Below are positions 40,929 to 50,620 of a stretch of 59,361 bases of DNA, piece by piece. Under the pieces are notes generated by a model, which worked only from the letters and a program-made list of their open reading frames with translations, searched no databases and was not told where the DNA came from. Source of the DNA: Caulobacter sp. SLTY (GTDB lineage: Bacteria; Pseudomonadota; Alphaproteobacteria; Caulobacterales; Caulobacteraceae); contig NZ_JAAALA010000027.1 in the NCBI RefSeq assembly GCF_009905535.1, positions 1 to 59,361 of the forward strand, read 5' to 3'. The position numbers were made by a program, and so were the translations under genes. How positions within the stretch are numbered: the first letter of the stretch is position 1; each line of letters begins with the position of its first letter.

Positions 40929-43561
40929 CTATTCCTTCAGAAACTCGGTCGTCGCTTCGATGGCCTCGACCAGCCCGACCCGCTGGATTTCCACCCCCTC
41001 GGGCAAGCCCGCGAACAGCCGGGTCGGCGAAGCCGCATCCAACATCACGAACACGCCCTTGTCGTCGGCCCGGCGGATCAGGCGGCCGAAGGCCTGGGCT
41101 ATGCGGTTCCGCGCCACCGCGTCGTCGTAGCCCTTGCCGCCGAACCGGGCGCGGCGCACCTTGTGCAGGATGTCGGGCCTGGGCCATGGCGCGCGGTCAA
41201 AGACCAGCAGCCGCAGCGAGCGGCCGGGCACGTCCACCCCGTCCCGCACCGCGTCGGTGCCCAGCAGGCAGGCGTCGCGCTCGGCCCGGAAGATGTCGAC
41301 CAGTCCGCCGACCTCGATGGGATCGACGTGTTGGGCGTAGAGGGCCAGGCCCTTGTCGGCCAGCGGGCCGGCGATCAGGTCGTGCACCGCGCGCAGCCGG
41401 CGGATGGCGGTGAACAGGCCCACCCCGCCGCCGCCGGCCGCCAGGAACAGTTCGCGCATGGCGGCGGCCACCTGGCGGGCGTCGTCCTTGGCCACGTCGG
41501 TGACCACGAAGGCCCGCGCCTGGCTGGCGTAGTCGAAGGGCGAGGCGACCTTGATCGTCTTGGGCCGTTCGGGCAGGCGGGCGCCGCCGGTGCGCATCTC
41601 GGCCAGGGCGAAGGGGTCGTCCGAGGCCGGGTCGGTGAGGGTGGCGCTGGTCACCAGCACCCCGTGTGCCGGGGCCAGCACGGCGGCGGTCAGCGGCTCG
41701 GTCGGGTCCACCCAGTGGCGGCGGCTGGAGGCGTCGACGACCCGGCCGTACAGGAAGGTGGCCTCGAACCAGTCGACGAAATCGGGGTCGTCCTCGGCGT
41801 CCTCCTCGATGGCCTTCAGCATCGAGCGCCAGGCCGGAAGGGTCATCCGCGCCCGCCGGTCCAGCCCCCGCAAGGCCCCCTCGATCCGCGCCCGCTCGCC
41901 GGTCCCCAGCTCGTCGGCGTCCGCGTCGAGCACATCCTCCAGGTGCCTGGCCAGGGCCAGCAGCGGCGCCTCCACGCTGGCCAGCGCCGAGGCCGCGTCC
42001 GACGCTGTCTGGCGCACCTTGTCGATGGCCGGCCGGGCCTGGCACTCCATGCCGATATCGGCCCCGCCCCGCTCGCTATTGCGGGCCCGCAGCTGCTCCA
42101 GCACCGCCGCCAGGAAGGCCTCGACCGGGCCGATGGGGTTGATCTCCCCGTTCGGCGGGGCGATCCGGCCCGACCAGCCCTCGCCCGGCAGCACGGCGGC
42201 TGCGCGGGTCACATCCTGCAACGCCCGCCGCGCATCCTCCCGGTCGCCGAGCACGTCCATCAGCCGATGCTCAAGCCCCCTGCCCCGCCGCCCACGCGAC
42301 TCCGGCCCGCGGATCCAGCGGCGCAGCTCCGCCGCCTCCGCCCCGCTGAGCGCCGCCGAAAAGGCGCTGTCGGCGGCGTCGAACAGGTGGTGGCCCTCGT
42401 CGAAGACGATGCGGCGCAGGGACGCGGTCTCGACGTCCGCCTTGCCGCCCCGCGCCCGCCGCGCCCCGTCGAACGCGGCCTGGGTCAGCACTAGGGCGTG
42501 GTTTGCGATCACCAGGTCGGCCCGGCGGCTCCCCCGGATGGCCTTTTCCACATAACAGGCGCGGTAGTGGCCACAGGCGGCGTGAACGCACTCGCCCCGC
42601 CGGTCGACCAGGTTGGCGGCGCTGGCCTGGGCCGACGGGGCGATGGCGAACAGGTTGGGCAGCCAGGCGGGAAAGTCGCCGCCGGTCATGTCCCCGTCCC
42701 GCGTCGCCCGCACCCAACGGGCGGCTAGGCCCATGCCGATCAGGTCGCCGTTCCCCAGCTGCGCAGTCTGAACCATCTCCTGGAAATTCAGCAGACAGAG
42801 GTAGTTCTCCCGACCCTTGCGGACCACGGCCTTGCGGGCCCGCACCGCCGGGTCGGGATAGACCGCCGCGCTCTCCCGCTCGATCTGCCGCTGCAGGGCG
42901 CGGGTGTAGGTGCTGATCCACACCGCCGGCCCGTTCTCCTGCGCCCACAGGGAGGCGGGGGCCAGATAGCCCAGGGTCTTGCCGACGCCGGTGCCCGCCT
43001 CGGCCAGCACCATGCGCGGCTCGCCCTCATGTTCGCGAGGCGCAAAGGCGTGGGCGGTCTCGGCGGCGTAGACCGCCTGCATCGGCCGCGCCTCGTCCAG
43101 CCCCGACTGACGCAGCAGCTCGGCCAGCCGGCCCGGTCCATGGTCTCGGCCAGGTTCAGCGCCTCCTCCCGCGACGGCCAGGGCCGTTCGCCCAGCTCCG
43201 CCAGCAGCATCGAAGAAGCCTCGCGCAGCGTGCTCGCCTGCTCGGCCGCCCCCTTCGGCTCCGACAGGCCCAGCGCCTGCGCCAGCCCCACCGCCGAGGG
43301 CGCCGTGAACCGGGCCGGCCGCACGAAGGCGAACAGCTCCAGCGCATCGAACACGCCCCGCGCCCGAGGCGGCGTGTTCAGCCCCAACCGCTTGGCCGTG
43401 ATCCCGGCGTGCACCACCAGAACCGGCCCGGCCTCCGCCAGATTCCGCGCCGCAGGAGCGCGCAGGTCCCGCGCGCCGGCGGCATCGGCCACGGCGCAAC
43501 GCGGCCCAGGCAGAACCACGAGCGCTGGCGCCAGATCGAGGATTGGGGAGTGGGCGTTCAC
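40929..43561 (-). pseudogene. DinG/XPD-type ATP-dependent DNA helicase, frameshifted
   Basis: A superfamily 2 helicase of about 880 residues split over two frames. The N-terminal part (GTG 43561: MNAHSPILDLAPALVVLPG to EEALNLAETMDRAG) and the rest (GRLAELLRQSGLDEARPMQAV onward) join near 43130, where one base is missing in a G/C run. Downstream are Walker A AEAGTGVGKTLG, the DEGH box FDEGHHLF, an Fe-S-type cysteine cluster (CLLNFQ, CVHAACGHYRACY), and helicase motifs GTDAVRDGVDVPG and RNRIAQAFGRLIRR. All catalytic motifs lie after the frameshift. The break may be a true mutation or a sequencing error; a shorter protein starting at an internal codon cannot be excluded. Confidence 0.8.
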
Positions 43562-43619
43562 TGCGTTTTTCTAGAGGGTTTCGGCCGTAAACAAAAGCGG
43601 AACGGAGGGTTCCGCGTCC

Positions 43620-43982
43620 CTATCGCTCCAGTCTCGCGCGAAGGCCGGCCTCATCATCCAAGAACCACAGCCCCTCGCCGCGGTTGGACTCGCGGATGAA
43701 GGCCTGCAACGGCTCGCTCCCGGCGGCCGCGGTGGAGACATCGCCGAGGATCACCACTCGAAAGCCATAGTTGGTGAACTTCTGAATGACCTCCCCGGCA
43801 ATCCGGCTCGACAGCACTAGAAACCGGGGATCAAGCCGCGCGACTGGAAGCACGATCGTCCGCGCCTCCCGAGAGAAGGCCTCCCCGATAAGGTCTGCCA
43901 CATCAGTCGGGCCTGCGATCGGCGAGCCATCAGCGGCGGCGAACAGCACGGTCTCGCCCGCAATTTCGTCGAACCTGTCCAT
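43620..43982 (-). CDS. DUF4180-type protein
   Basis: A 120-residue protein whose segments TIVLPVARLDPRFLVLSSRIAGEVIQKFTNYGFRV, VILGDVSTAAAGSEPLQAFI and ESNRGEGLWFLDD match the DUF4180 family, a small alpha/beta domain sometimes fused or linked to regulators. No activity is known. It is monocistronic, lying between the broken helicase and the intact ligase-associated helicase gene, with which it is divergent. Confidence 0.8.
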   Translation of the reverse strand: MDRFDEIAGETVLFAAADGSPIAGPTDVADLIGEAFSREARTIVLPVARLDPRFLVLSSRIAGEVIQKFTNYGFRVVILGDVSTAAAGSEPLQAFIRESNRGEGLWFLDDEAGLRARLER

Positions 43983-44050
43983 GATTCCCTCCCGCGCTGC
44001 TGAGTATCACGCCCTCTCGAAACAGAACGGGAACATGCTATAGGGTCTGG

Positions 44051-46501
44051 ATGGCCGCCGCCGCGCTGACCGCGCTCCCCGATCGTTTTGAAGCCTGGTT
44101 CGCCTCACGCGGCTGGGCGCCGCGCGCGCATCAGCTCGAAATGGTCGAGGCCGGGCGGGCGGGGCAGCACAGCCTGCTGATCGCACCGACCGGCGGAGGC
44201 AAGACGCTGGCCGGGTTTCTGCCCAGCCTGATCGAGCTGACCGAGCGGCCGCCGGCCAACAGCCCGCGCGGGGTGCACACCCTGTACATCTCGCCACTGA
44301 AGGCGCTGGCGGTGGATGTCGAGCGCAACCTGATGACACCCATCGCCCAGATGGGGCTGAACATCACCGCCGAGTCCCGCACCGGTGACACCGGCGAGGC
44401 GCGCAAACAGCGCCAGCGGGCCAAGCCGCCAGACGTCCTGCTGACCACGCCCGAGCAGCTGGCGCTATTCTGCGCCTGGGAAGGGGCGCGGCGGTATTTC
44501 GAGGATCTGCGCTGCGTGGTGCTCGACGAGATCCACACCCTCTGGCCGTCCAAGCGCGGGGACCTGCTGGCCCTCGATCTGGCGCGGTTACAGCAGTTCG
44601 CCCCGGCGATGCGGCGGGTCGGGCTGTCGGCGACGGTCGACGATCCGGACATGATCCGCGGCTGGCTATCGCCGACCGACGCGGAGGCCGTGCGGTTGGT
44701 ACGCGGTCCTCCCGGCCCGTTGCCCCAGGTCGAAGTCCTGATCTCTGAGGACCGCGTCCCCTGGGCGGGCCATACAGCGCAGCATGCGATGGCCGAGGTC
44801 TATGAGGTCATCAAGCGTCACAACACCACGCTGATCTTCGTCAACACCCGCTTCCAGGCCGAGTTCGCCTTCCAGGAACTGTGGAAGCTCAACGACGACG
44901 GCCTGGCCATCGCCCTGCACCACGGCTCGCTCGCCGCGGAGCAGCGGCGCAAAGTGGAGTCGGCCATGGCGCGGGGCGACCTGCGGGCCGTGGTGTGCAC
45001 CTCCACCCTCGACCTCGGCATCGACTGGGGCGACGTCGATCTCGTCATCCAGCTGGCCGCGCCCAAGGGCGCCTCGCGGATGGTACAGCGGATCGGACGG
45101 GCCAACCACCGGCTGGATGAGCCCTCCAAGGCCATCTTCGTGCCGGCCAACCGTTTCGAGGTGCTGGAGTGCCAGGCGGCCCGCGAGGCCATTGCCGAGA
45201 ACGCCTTCGACCCTGAGCCGCAACGCATCGGCGCGCTCGATGTGCTGGCCCAGCATGTCATGGGCTGCGCGGTGTCCGAGCCGTTCGACATGCTGGAGCT
45301 CTATGACGAGGTCCGCAGCGCCGGCCCCTACCGCGACCTGTCCTGGGAGGATTTCGAGGCGGTGGTCGAGTTCGTCTCGACCGGCGGCTATGCCCTGCGC
45401 ACCTACGACCGCTTCCGCCGGATCGTGAAAAACGCGGACGGCCGCTGGACAGTCCGCAACGCCCAGACCGCCCAGCGCCATCGGATGAACGTCGGGGCCA
45501 TCGTCTCTCCCGCCGTGCTGGCCATCCGCCTGGCCGGACGCGGCGGGACGGCCGGCCGCAAGATCGGCGAGGTCGAGGAGGGCTATCTGGAGATGCTGGA
45601 GCCCGGCGACACCTTCATCTTCGCCGGCGGGGTGTGGAAGCTGCAGGCCGTCACGGCCACCGACGCTCTGGTTTCGCCCGCCCCAAACAAGGACCCCAAG
45701 CTTCCCAGCTGGGGCGGATCGAAGTTCGCCATCTCCACCTTCCTGGCCGCCAAGGTGCGGCGGATGATGTCCGATCCGGAGACCTGGCCCAGCCTGCCGA
45801 CAGATGTCTGCGAATGGCTGACGGTGCAGCAGGACAAGTCGCTGATCCCCACACCTGACCAGATGCTGTTGGAGACCTATCCGCGCGGAAAGCGCCACTT
45901 CCTGGTCTGCTATCCCTTCGACGGCCGCCTGGCCCATACCACCCTGGCCATGCTGCTGACCCGGCGTTTGGACCGGATGCGGGTCGGACCGCTGGGGTTC
46001 GTGGTCAACGACTACGCCCTGGCGATCTGGTCGCTGAAACCGATGGATGACCTCGATTTCGACTCACTCTTCGATGAGGACATGCTCGGAGACGACCTCG
46101 AAGCCTGGCTGGACGAGAGCTTCATGATGAAGCGGTCGTTCAAGGGCTGCGCCCTTATCTCCGGCCTCATCGAACGACGCATGCCCGGCGGAGAGAAGAC
46201 CGGGCGGCAGGTGACCTTTTCGACTGACCTGATCTACGACGTGCTGCGCCGACACCAACCCGACCATCTGCTGCTGCGCACCGCGCGGATCGACGCCGCC
46301 AGCGGCATGATCGACGTCGCCCGCGTCGGCCAGATGCTGACGCGGATCAAGGGCAGCATCCTGCATTCGCGCCTCGACCATGTCTCGCCCTTCGCCGTGC
46401 CCATCATGCTGGAGATCGGCAAGGAGCGGGTCGGCGGGGACGCCGCCGACATGATCCTGGCCGAGGCCGCCGACGAATTGATCGCCGAGGCCCTGTCGTG
46501 A
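44051..46501 (+). CDS. Ligase-associated DNA damage response DEXH helicase
   Basis: An 816-residue Lhr-like SF2 helicase. Motif I is LIAPTGGGKTLAGFLPSL (about residue 40), motif II is VVLDEIHTLWPSKRGD, motif III is GLSATVDDPD, and the second RecA domain carries STLDLGIDWGDVDLVIQLAAPKGASRMVQRIGRANHR. The long C-terminal part fits the family linked to an ATP-dependent ligase, an exonuclease and PdeM. Here only PdeM is adjacent; ligase and exonuclease must lie elsewhere if present. The stop overlaps the PdeM start by four bases. Confidence 0.93.
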   Translation: MAAAALTALPDRFEAWFASRGWAPRAHQLEMVEAGRAGQHSLLIAPTGGGKTLAGFLPSLIELTERPPANSPRGVHTLYISPLKALAVDVERNLMTPIAQMGLNITAESRTGDTGEARKQRQRAKPPDVLLTTPEQLALFCAWEGARRYFEDLRCVVLDEIHTLWPSKRGDLLALDLARLQQFAPAMRRVGLSATVDDPDMIRGWLSPTDAEAVRLVRGPPGPLPQVEVLISEDRVPWAGHTAQHAMAEVYEVIKRHNTTLIFVNTRFQAEFAFQELWKLNDDGLAIALHHGSLAAEQRRKVESAMARGDLRAVVCTSTLDLGIDWGDVDLVIQLAAPKGASRMVQRIGRANHRLDEPSKAIFVPANRFEVLECQAAREAIAENAFDPEPQRIGALDVLAQHVMGCAVSEPFDMLELYDEVRSAGPYRDLSWEDFEAVVEFVSTGGYALRTYDRFRRIVKNADGRWTVRNAQTAQRHRMNVGAIVSPAVLAIRLAGRGGTAGRKIGEVEEGYLEMLEPGDTFIFAGGVWKLQAVTATDALVSPAPNKDPKLPSWGGSKFAISTFLAAKVRRMMSDPETWPSLPTDVCEWLTVQQDKSLIPTPDQMLLETYPRGKRHFLVCYPFDGRLAHTTLAMLLTRRLDRMRVGPLGFVVNDYALAIWSLKPMDDLDFDSLFDEDMLGDDLEAWLDESFMMKRSFKGCALISGLIERRMPGGEKTGRQVTFSTDLIYDVLRRHQPDHLLLRTARIDAASGMIDVARVGQMLTRIKGSILHSRLDHVSPFAVPIMLEIGKERVGGDAADMILAEAADELIAEALS

Positions 46502-47223
46502 ACGCCCAGGCCTTGAAGGAACGGCTGTTCGCCACCAGCCCCTGCGGCGGGGTCGCCATGGCGATCAACGGCCATCCGGTGGTGATGCGGCACAGCGGCG
46601 CCCTGTGGCTGCCTGTTGAGCGAATGCTGGTCGTGGCCGACCTCCATTTCGAGAAGGGCAGCGCCTATGCCGCCCGCGGCCAGCTGCTGCCGCCCTACGA
46701 CACCGGCGAGACCCTGACCCGGCTGGAAGCGGAGGTCGCCTCCGTTTCGCCCGCGACCTTGGTCTTTCTCGGCGACAGTTTCCACGATGGTCAGGCCGAG
46801 GATCGCCTGTCTCTGTCCTACGCCGATCGCATCGCCGCCCTGGCGACCGGGCGCACCCTGATCTGGGCGGTCGGCAATCACGACGCCGACGGGCCCCGCG
46901 CCCTGCCTGGTGAGTTGGCCGACGAACTGACCGTGGGAACCCTGATCCTGCGCCACGAACCCGAGCCTGGCCAGCAACCCGGAGAGGTCGCCGGCCACCT
47001 GCACCCCTGCGCCCGCCTGGTGGGCCGGGGCCGCGCTGTGCGGCGGCGCTGTTTCGCCACCGATGGGGAGCGGCTCATCCTGCCGGCCTTCGGGGCCTAT
47101 GCAGGTGGCCTGAACCTGCGCGACCGCGCCTATGCCGGCCTATTTGCCCGCCCGCCCCTGGCCGTGGCGCTTGGCAAGGATCGGGCGCACCCGCTCAGTT
47201 GGGCGATGCTGGGCGGCGATTGA
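46498..47223 (+). CDS. pdeM: Ligase-associated DNA damage response endonuclease PdeM
   Basis: A 241-residue calcineurin-like metallophosphoesterase. Metal ligands appear in order: VVADLHFEKG, FLGDSFHDGQ, AVGNHDAD, then LRHEPEP and GHLHPCARLVGRGRAV. PdeM proteins are predicted DNA-repair nucleases acting with the upstream helicase. The start GTG overlaps the helicase stop. It ends one base before the convergent podJ gene. Confidence 0.93.
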   Translation: MNAQALKERLFATSPCGGVAMAINGHPVVMRHSGALWLPVERMLVVADLHFEKGSAYAARGQLLPPYDTGETLTRLEAEVASVSPATLVFLGDSFHDGQAEDRLSLSYADRIAALATGRTLIWAVGNHDADGPRALPGELADELTVGTLILRHEPEPGQQPGEVAGHLHPCARLVGRGRAVRRRCFATDGERLILPAFGAYAGGLNLRDRAYAGLFARPPLAVALGKDRAHPLSWAMLGGD

Positions 47224-47224
47224 A

Positions 47225-50143
47225 CTATTGGGCGTAGATGGCCAGTCGGGCCGTCGTCTGGGCGTCCATCTGGCCGGTGATCGCCAAGCCCTGGTCACGC
47301 TGGTAGGCGCGCACGGCGCCGTCGAGGGCGGGCGAAGCCTTACCGTCCTGCGGCCCCTGGTAATAGCCGAGACGCGAGAGGGCCCGCTGCGCCTGGGCCG
47401 CCGAACCGACCGCCGGGCCGCCGGCCAGCTTGCTCTGGGCCGAGGGGTTGGGCGCCGCCGCCCTGTAACCGCCGGCCGACCGCTCGGCGCCACTGCGGGC
47501 TTCGGGGCTCAGGGCGCCGCGGATGCGTTCGGCGCTGTTGCGGGCCTCGGCGTCGCCGCCCTTGCCGGCGATCAGATACCACTTGTAGGCCTCGGCGTTG
47601 TTCTGGGTGACCCCGAAACCTTCCTCGTAGATCATGCCGAGATTGTATTGGCTGTCGGTCAGGCCCAGGTCCGCCGCGCGGCGAAACCACTGGGCCGCCG
47701 TGGTCAGGTTCTTCGCCCCGCCCTGCCCCTCGAAATAGAAAAGGCCGAGGTTGTGCATCGCGCGGCGGTCGCCACCCTGGGCCGCGCGCTCCGTCCACTG
47801 GCGGGCCGCCGCCAGGTCCTTGGCGACCCCGCCTTCGCCGTTCTCGTACAGCTTGGCCAAGTAGAACTGGGCCGGGGCGTGGCCCTGGTTGGCCGCCTTG
47901 CGCAGGTCGGTCAGGCCCGAAGGATCGCGGGCCTCGACCCGCTTGACCGCATCCTTGAACAGCTCGGCCGCCGTGGCGGGCGCGGCCGACGGCGTCGCGG
48001 TCGCAGCGGGCGCAGTCGCCGCGCCGGCCATGTCGGGGGCGACGGCCATCGACACGCGAGGTTCGGCAGGCAGGCCGGGCGTGGTGTCCGCCTCGGCCGT
48101 CATGATCTCCTTCTCGTCAGCCTGCTGGATCTGCAGACCGCGAGAGATCCGCTCGGCCATCTCGCCGCCGCCCGGAGCGCCGGTGATCATGCCGACCGCC
48201 ACCAGACTGCCACAGGCCAGCAGGGCGGTGATGCCCAGGGTGGTGACCATGGCCGAGCTGGCCTTCTTCTTCGGGGCCTTGGCGCGACCGCCGAACAGGC
48301 CGCCCTTGCGGGGCGGCTTGGCTTCGGGAGAGCCGGAGCTGCGGGCCGCGGCCCGGGCCTGCTCGATCACCTCGCGGGTGCTGAGCGCCCGGTTGAGGTC
48401 GGCGTCGAACACCGGCTCGGGGGCCTCCGGGACCTCCTCGTCCTCGTCGTGCAGAGGCGCGAAGTTGTCGCTCGCCTGGAAATCGTCGACGGGGTCAAAG
48501 CCGTCGGCCGCCTCGAAGTCGCGGTCGGAGAAGACCGCCGGGCTTTCGGTCCGGGCCGGGAAGTCGCCGGAATCGAACTTGGGGGTCTCGAAGCCCGGTT
48601 CGGCCGGGCCGGCGAAGCGGGCGCCGAAGGCGCGCGGCTCGAAGGTCTCTTCCGGGATGGCCTGGCCGCGGGTCGGGAAAGGATCGGGCGCGAAGGGGTC
48701 CATCGCCGGCTCGGCCCAGCGGGCCGCGGCCGGCGCGGGGGCCTGGGCCACCTGGTCGGCGATCCGCCGGGTGGCGGTGGTCATGCTGGCGTCGATCTTC
48801 TCGCGCGCCTCGTCGAGCAGGCGGGCGGTGCGCTCCTCGCTCTGGCGGATCCGCTCGGCGAGATCGGTCGAGACGCGCTCCTGGCGCTGGCTGATCCGCT
48901 CGGTGACACGGGCGACCTGTTCGCCGACATCGTCGATGGCCTGGGCGCTGCGGCGCTCAGAATTGGCGATACGCTCGGCCAGCCGCTCGGTGATGCGGGC
49001 GATCTCGGTCCCCAGGCGTTCCAGCGCCTGAGCCTGGCTGCCGTCGTTGTGGGCCAGCCGTTGCTCGACCAGACCGGCGATGCGCGAAACCTCGCTGCCG
49101 ACGTGCTCGACGGCCTGAGCACTCCGCCCCTCTACCGACTGCACCCGGCGACTGAGATTGTCGGCCATGCTGACCATCTCCCGCCCCATCCGCTCGATCG
49201 CCATGGCCGAGCGCTGCTCGGCGGCATGGACGTGAGCGGTCATCTCAGAAAGCTTCTGCTCGACGCGGCCGAAGCCGCCGTCCGAGGCGCGACGCAGGCT
49301 CTCGGCCATCTCCTGGCGCACCCGCTCGAGCCGGCTGTTGAGGCTGTGGGACAGGGTCTGCAGCGCCGCGGTGTTGTCGGCCCCCTCGACCTTGCGCAGG
49401 CGGGAGTCGAGCTTGACGAAGCTCAAGCCGAGATCGCGGACGGCCTCGGTGGTCTGGGCCTCGGCGGCTTCCAGCCGGCCCAGGACCCGGGCGGCGACCT
49501 CGTCGGCCAGGGCGGCGGTGTCGGGCGCCGCGCCACCGGCTTCCAGCGCCGCGACCTTGGCCTCCAGGGCGGCGATGGCCTCGCGGCTGCGGGCCTCGGT
49601 GTCATAGACCTGATTGGCGACCTTGCCGACCGAGCCCTCCAGCGCACGCAGGGCCTCGGCGGAGCGCGGCCCGGCGGACTCCGCTTCAATGCGGCGCAGG
49701 CGTTCGATCGCGCGAGCCTGTTCGGTGCGCAGTTCATCGACCGCGCCCTCGAACCGGGCGGCCACCGAGATCTGCTCACGCTCGGCGCCCTCCAGCCGGC
49801 TCAGCGCCCCGCGCACCGACTGGTCGATGCCGGTGATGGCCAGGGTCGAGCGCTGCTCGGCCGCCTCGATGCGGGCGGTCAGCCGCTCGATGGCCTCGGT
49901 CACCTTGCCGACCTCGTCAGCGGGGTGGTGGACGGCCTCGTACCGTGGCGGCGCGTCCTGGCGCGGGTAGGTAATGACGCCGGAGTCTTCCGTGAACGAC
50001 TCCGCCTCGGGCGGCTCGCCCTCAACGATCATGTGATTGAGCCATTCGCCGAGCGTCATGCCGGAGCGACGCGCGAGATCCTTGGCGATCTCGCGCGCTT
50101 TGGGGTCGATGCCCTTAACGCTCCAAGGCGCCCCCGCCGTCAT
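47225..50143 (-). CDS. podJ: Polar organelle development protein PodJ
   Basis: A 972-residue polarity protein, close to the 974 of C. crescentus PodJ. The N-terminus TAGAPWSVKGIDPKAREIAK is followed by a long coiled-coil region (about 70-500) built of imperfect repeats of the type ERRSAQAIEHVG...EVARI. A proline/acidic linker leads to one membrane helix at about residues 627-650 (TLGITALLACGSLVAVGMI). The periplasmic part has three or four Sel1 repeats (APAQFYLAKLYENGEGG, AMHNLGLFYFEGQGG, SQYNLGMIYEEGFG) and a peptidoglycan-binding domain at the C-terminus. PodJ recruits pilus, holdfast and PleC factors to the new pole. ATG 50143 is set by the conserved N-terminus. A CtrA-like box lies upstream. 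Confidence 0.96.
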   Translation of the reverse strand: MTAGAPWSVKGIDPKAREIAKDLARRSGMTLGEWLNHMIVEGEPPEAESFTEDSGVITYPRQDAPPRYEAVHHPADEVGKVTEAIERLTARIEAAEQRSTLAITGIDQSVRGALSRLEGAEREQISVAARFEGAVDELRTEQARAIERLRRIEAESAGPRSAEALRALEGSVGKVANQVYDTEARSREAIAALEAKVAALEAGGAAPDTAALADEVAARVLGRLEAAEAQTTEAVRDLGLSFVKLDSRLRKVEGADNTAALQTLSHSLNSRLERVRQEMAESLRRASDGGFGRVEQKLSEMTAHVHAAEQRSAMAIERMGREMVSMADNLSRRVQSVEGRSAQAVEHVGSEVSRIAGLVEQRLAHNDGSQAQALERLGTEIARITERLAERIANSERRSAQAIDDVGEQVARVTERISQRQERVSTDLAERIRQSEERTARLLDEAREKIDASMTTATRRIADQVAQAPAPAAARWAEPAMDPFAPDPFPTRGQAIPEETFEPRAFGARFAGPAEPGFETPKFDSGDFPARTESPAVFSDRDFEAADGFDPVDDFQASDNFAPLHDEDEEVPEAPEPVFDADLNRALSTREVIEQARAAARSSGSPEAKPPRKGGLFGGRAKAPKKKASSAMVTTLGITALLACGSLVAVGMITGAPGGGEMAERISRGLQIQQADEKEIMTAEADTTPGLPAEPRVSMAVAPDMAGAATAPAATATPSAAPATAAELFKDAVKRVEARDPSGLTDLRKAANQGHAPAQFYLAKLYENGEGGVAKDLAAARQWTERAAQGGDRRAMHNLGLFYFEGQGGAKNLTTAAQWFRRAADLGLTDSQYNLGMIYEEGFGVTQNNAEAYKWYLIAGKGGDAEARNSAERIRGALSPEARSGAERSAGGYRAAAPNPSAQSKLAGGPAVGSAAQAQRALSRLGYYQGPQDGKASPALDGAVRAYQRDQGLAITGQMDAQTTARLAIYAQ

Positions 50144-50297
50144 TCGAATCGATCTCCCGGCACTCTGAACTCGGACGCTAGCCAGCGAGCCGTTGTGTGT
50201 AAACGCGAGGTTAACGCTATATCTTGCGTCGCCAGCGATATCCTGTGGACGGATGGCCGCAGGGGCCGCCCATCCGTTAACTTCCGCTCCGGCATGG

Positions 50298-50312
50298 TTA
50301 ACAAATCGTTGA
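50298..50312. promoter_or_regulatory. Candidate CtrA box upstream of podJ
   Basis: TTAA-N7-TTGA, one mismatch from the CtrA consensus, about 155 bases upstream of the podJ ATG. A GANTC (GAATC) CcrM site sits at 50146-50150 in the leader. In C. crescentus podJ is under cell-cycle control with CtrA as repressor, which fits such a site; its function here is inferred. Confidence 0.45.
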
Positions 50313-50385
50313 TCGGACGGATGGCGGAGCGTCGCACCGTGGCCTGAAAACACCGGGCCGAGGCCGATCGCCGCCCTCCCCTTGC

Positions 50386-50405
50386 GTAGCGGCTCGGGCC
50401 GCTAC
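50386..50405. other. Hairpin before a small membrane protein gene
   Basis: GTAGCGGC (50386-50393) pairs perfectly with GCCGCTAC (50398-50405) around TCGG, a stable tetraloop-like stem. It ends two bases before an ATG at 50408 and would mask a ribosome-binding site there, favouring a start further downstream or leaderless expression. Confidence 0.5.
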
Positions 50406-50416
50406 ACATGCGGCCC

Positions 50417-50620
50417 ATGTCGATGACCCTGACCCTGTCGCTGCTGGCCGGACTGGCCGCCATGACCCTCTTCGCCGGCTGGCGGGGCTCGTTGCCGCCG
50501 AACCTGGTGAAGGGTCCGCGGATGATCCCCTGGCGGGTCATCATGGTCGTTTCGGCGGCCGGGGTGGCCATGATGGCCGTGCATCTGGCGACACTGATCG
50601 GCGGCGTGGTCAGTCGTTGA
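50417..50620 (+). CDS. Small two-helix membrane protein
   Basis: A 67-residue protein (starting MSMTLTLSLLAG) with two predicted membrane helices, LTLSLLAGLAAMTLFAGW and VIMVVSAAGVAMMAVHLATLIGG, separated by a basic loop (RGSLPPNLVKGPRMIPWR). In-frame ATGs at 50408 and 50423 are alternatives; 50417 is a compromise because of the hairpin upstream. Function unknown. It is divergent from podJ and convergent with the MprF-like gene, overlapping its end by 11 bases. Confidence 0.6.
   Translation: MSMTLTLSLLAGLAAMTLFAGWRGSLPPNLVKGPRMIPWRVIMVVSAAGVAMMAVHLATLIGGVVSR

Noticed and set aside
44020..44036. Repeated GAAC sequences before the DEXH helicase, as a possible SOS (LexA) box
   Set aside because: The alphaproteobacterial box needs GTTC-N7-GTTC; here the two GAAC units are only two bases apart.
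47132..50347. A 1071-codon open frame on the plus strand opposite podJ
   Set aside because: The protein is a Gly/Arg/Leu-rich repeat that only reflects the codon structure of podJ; PodJ itself has clear domains and the correct length.
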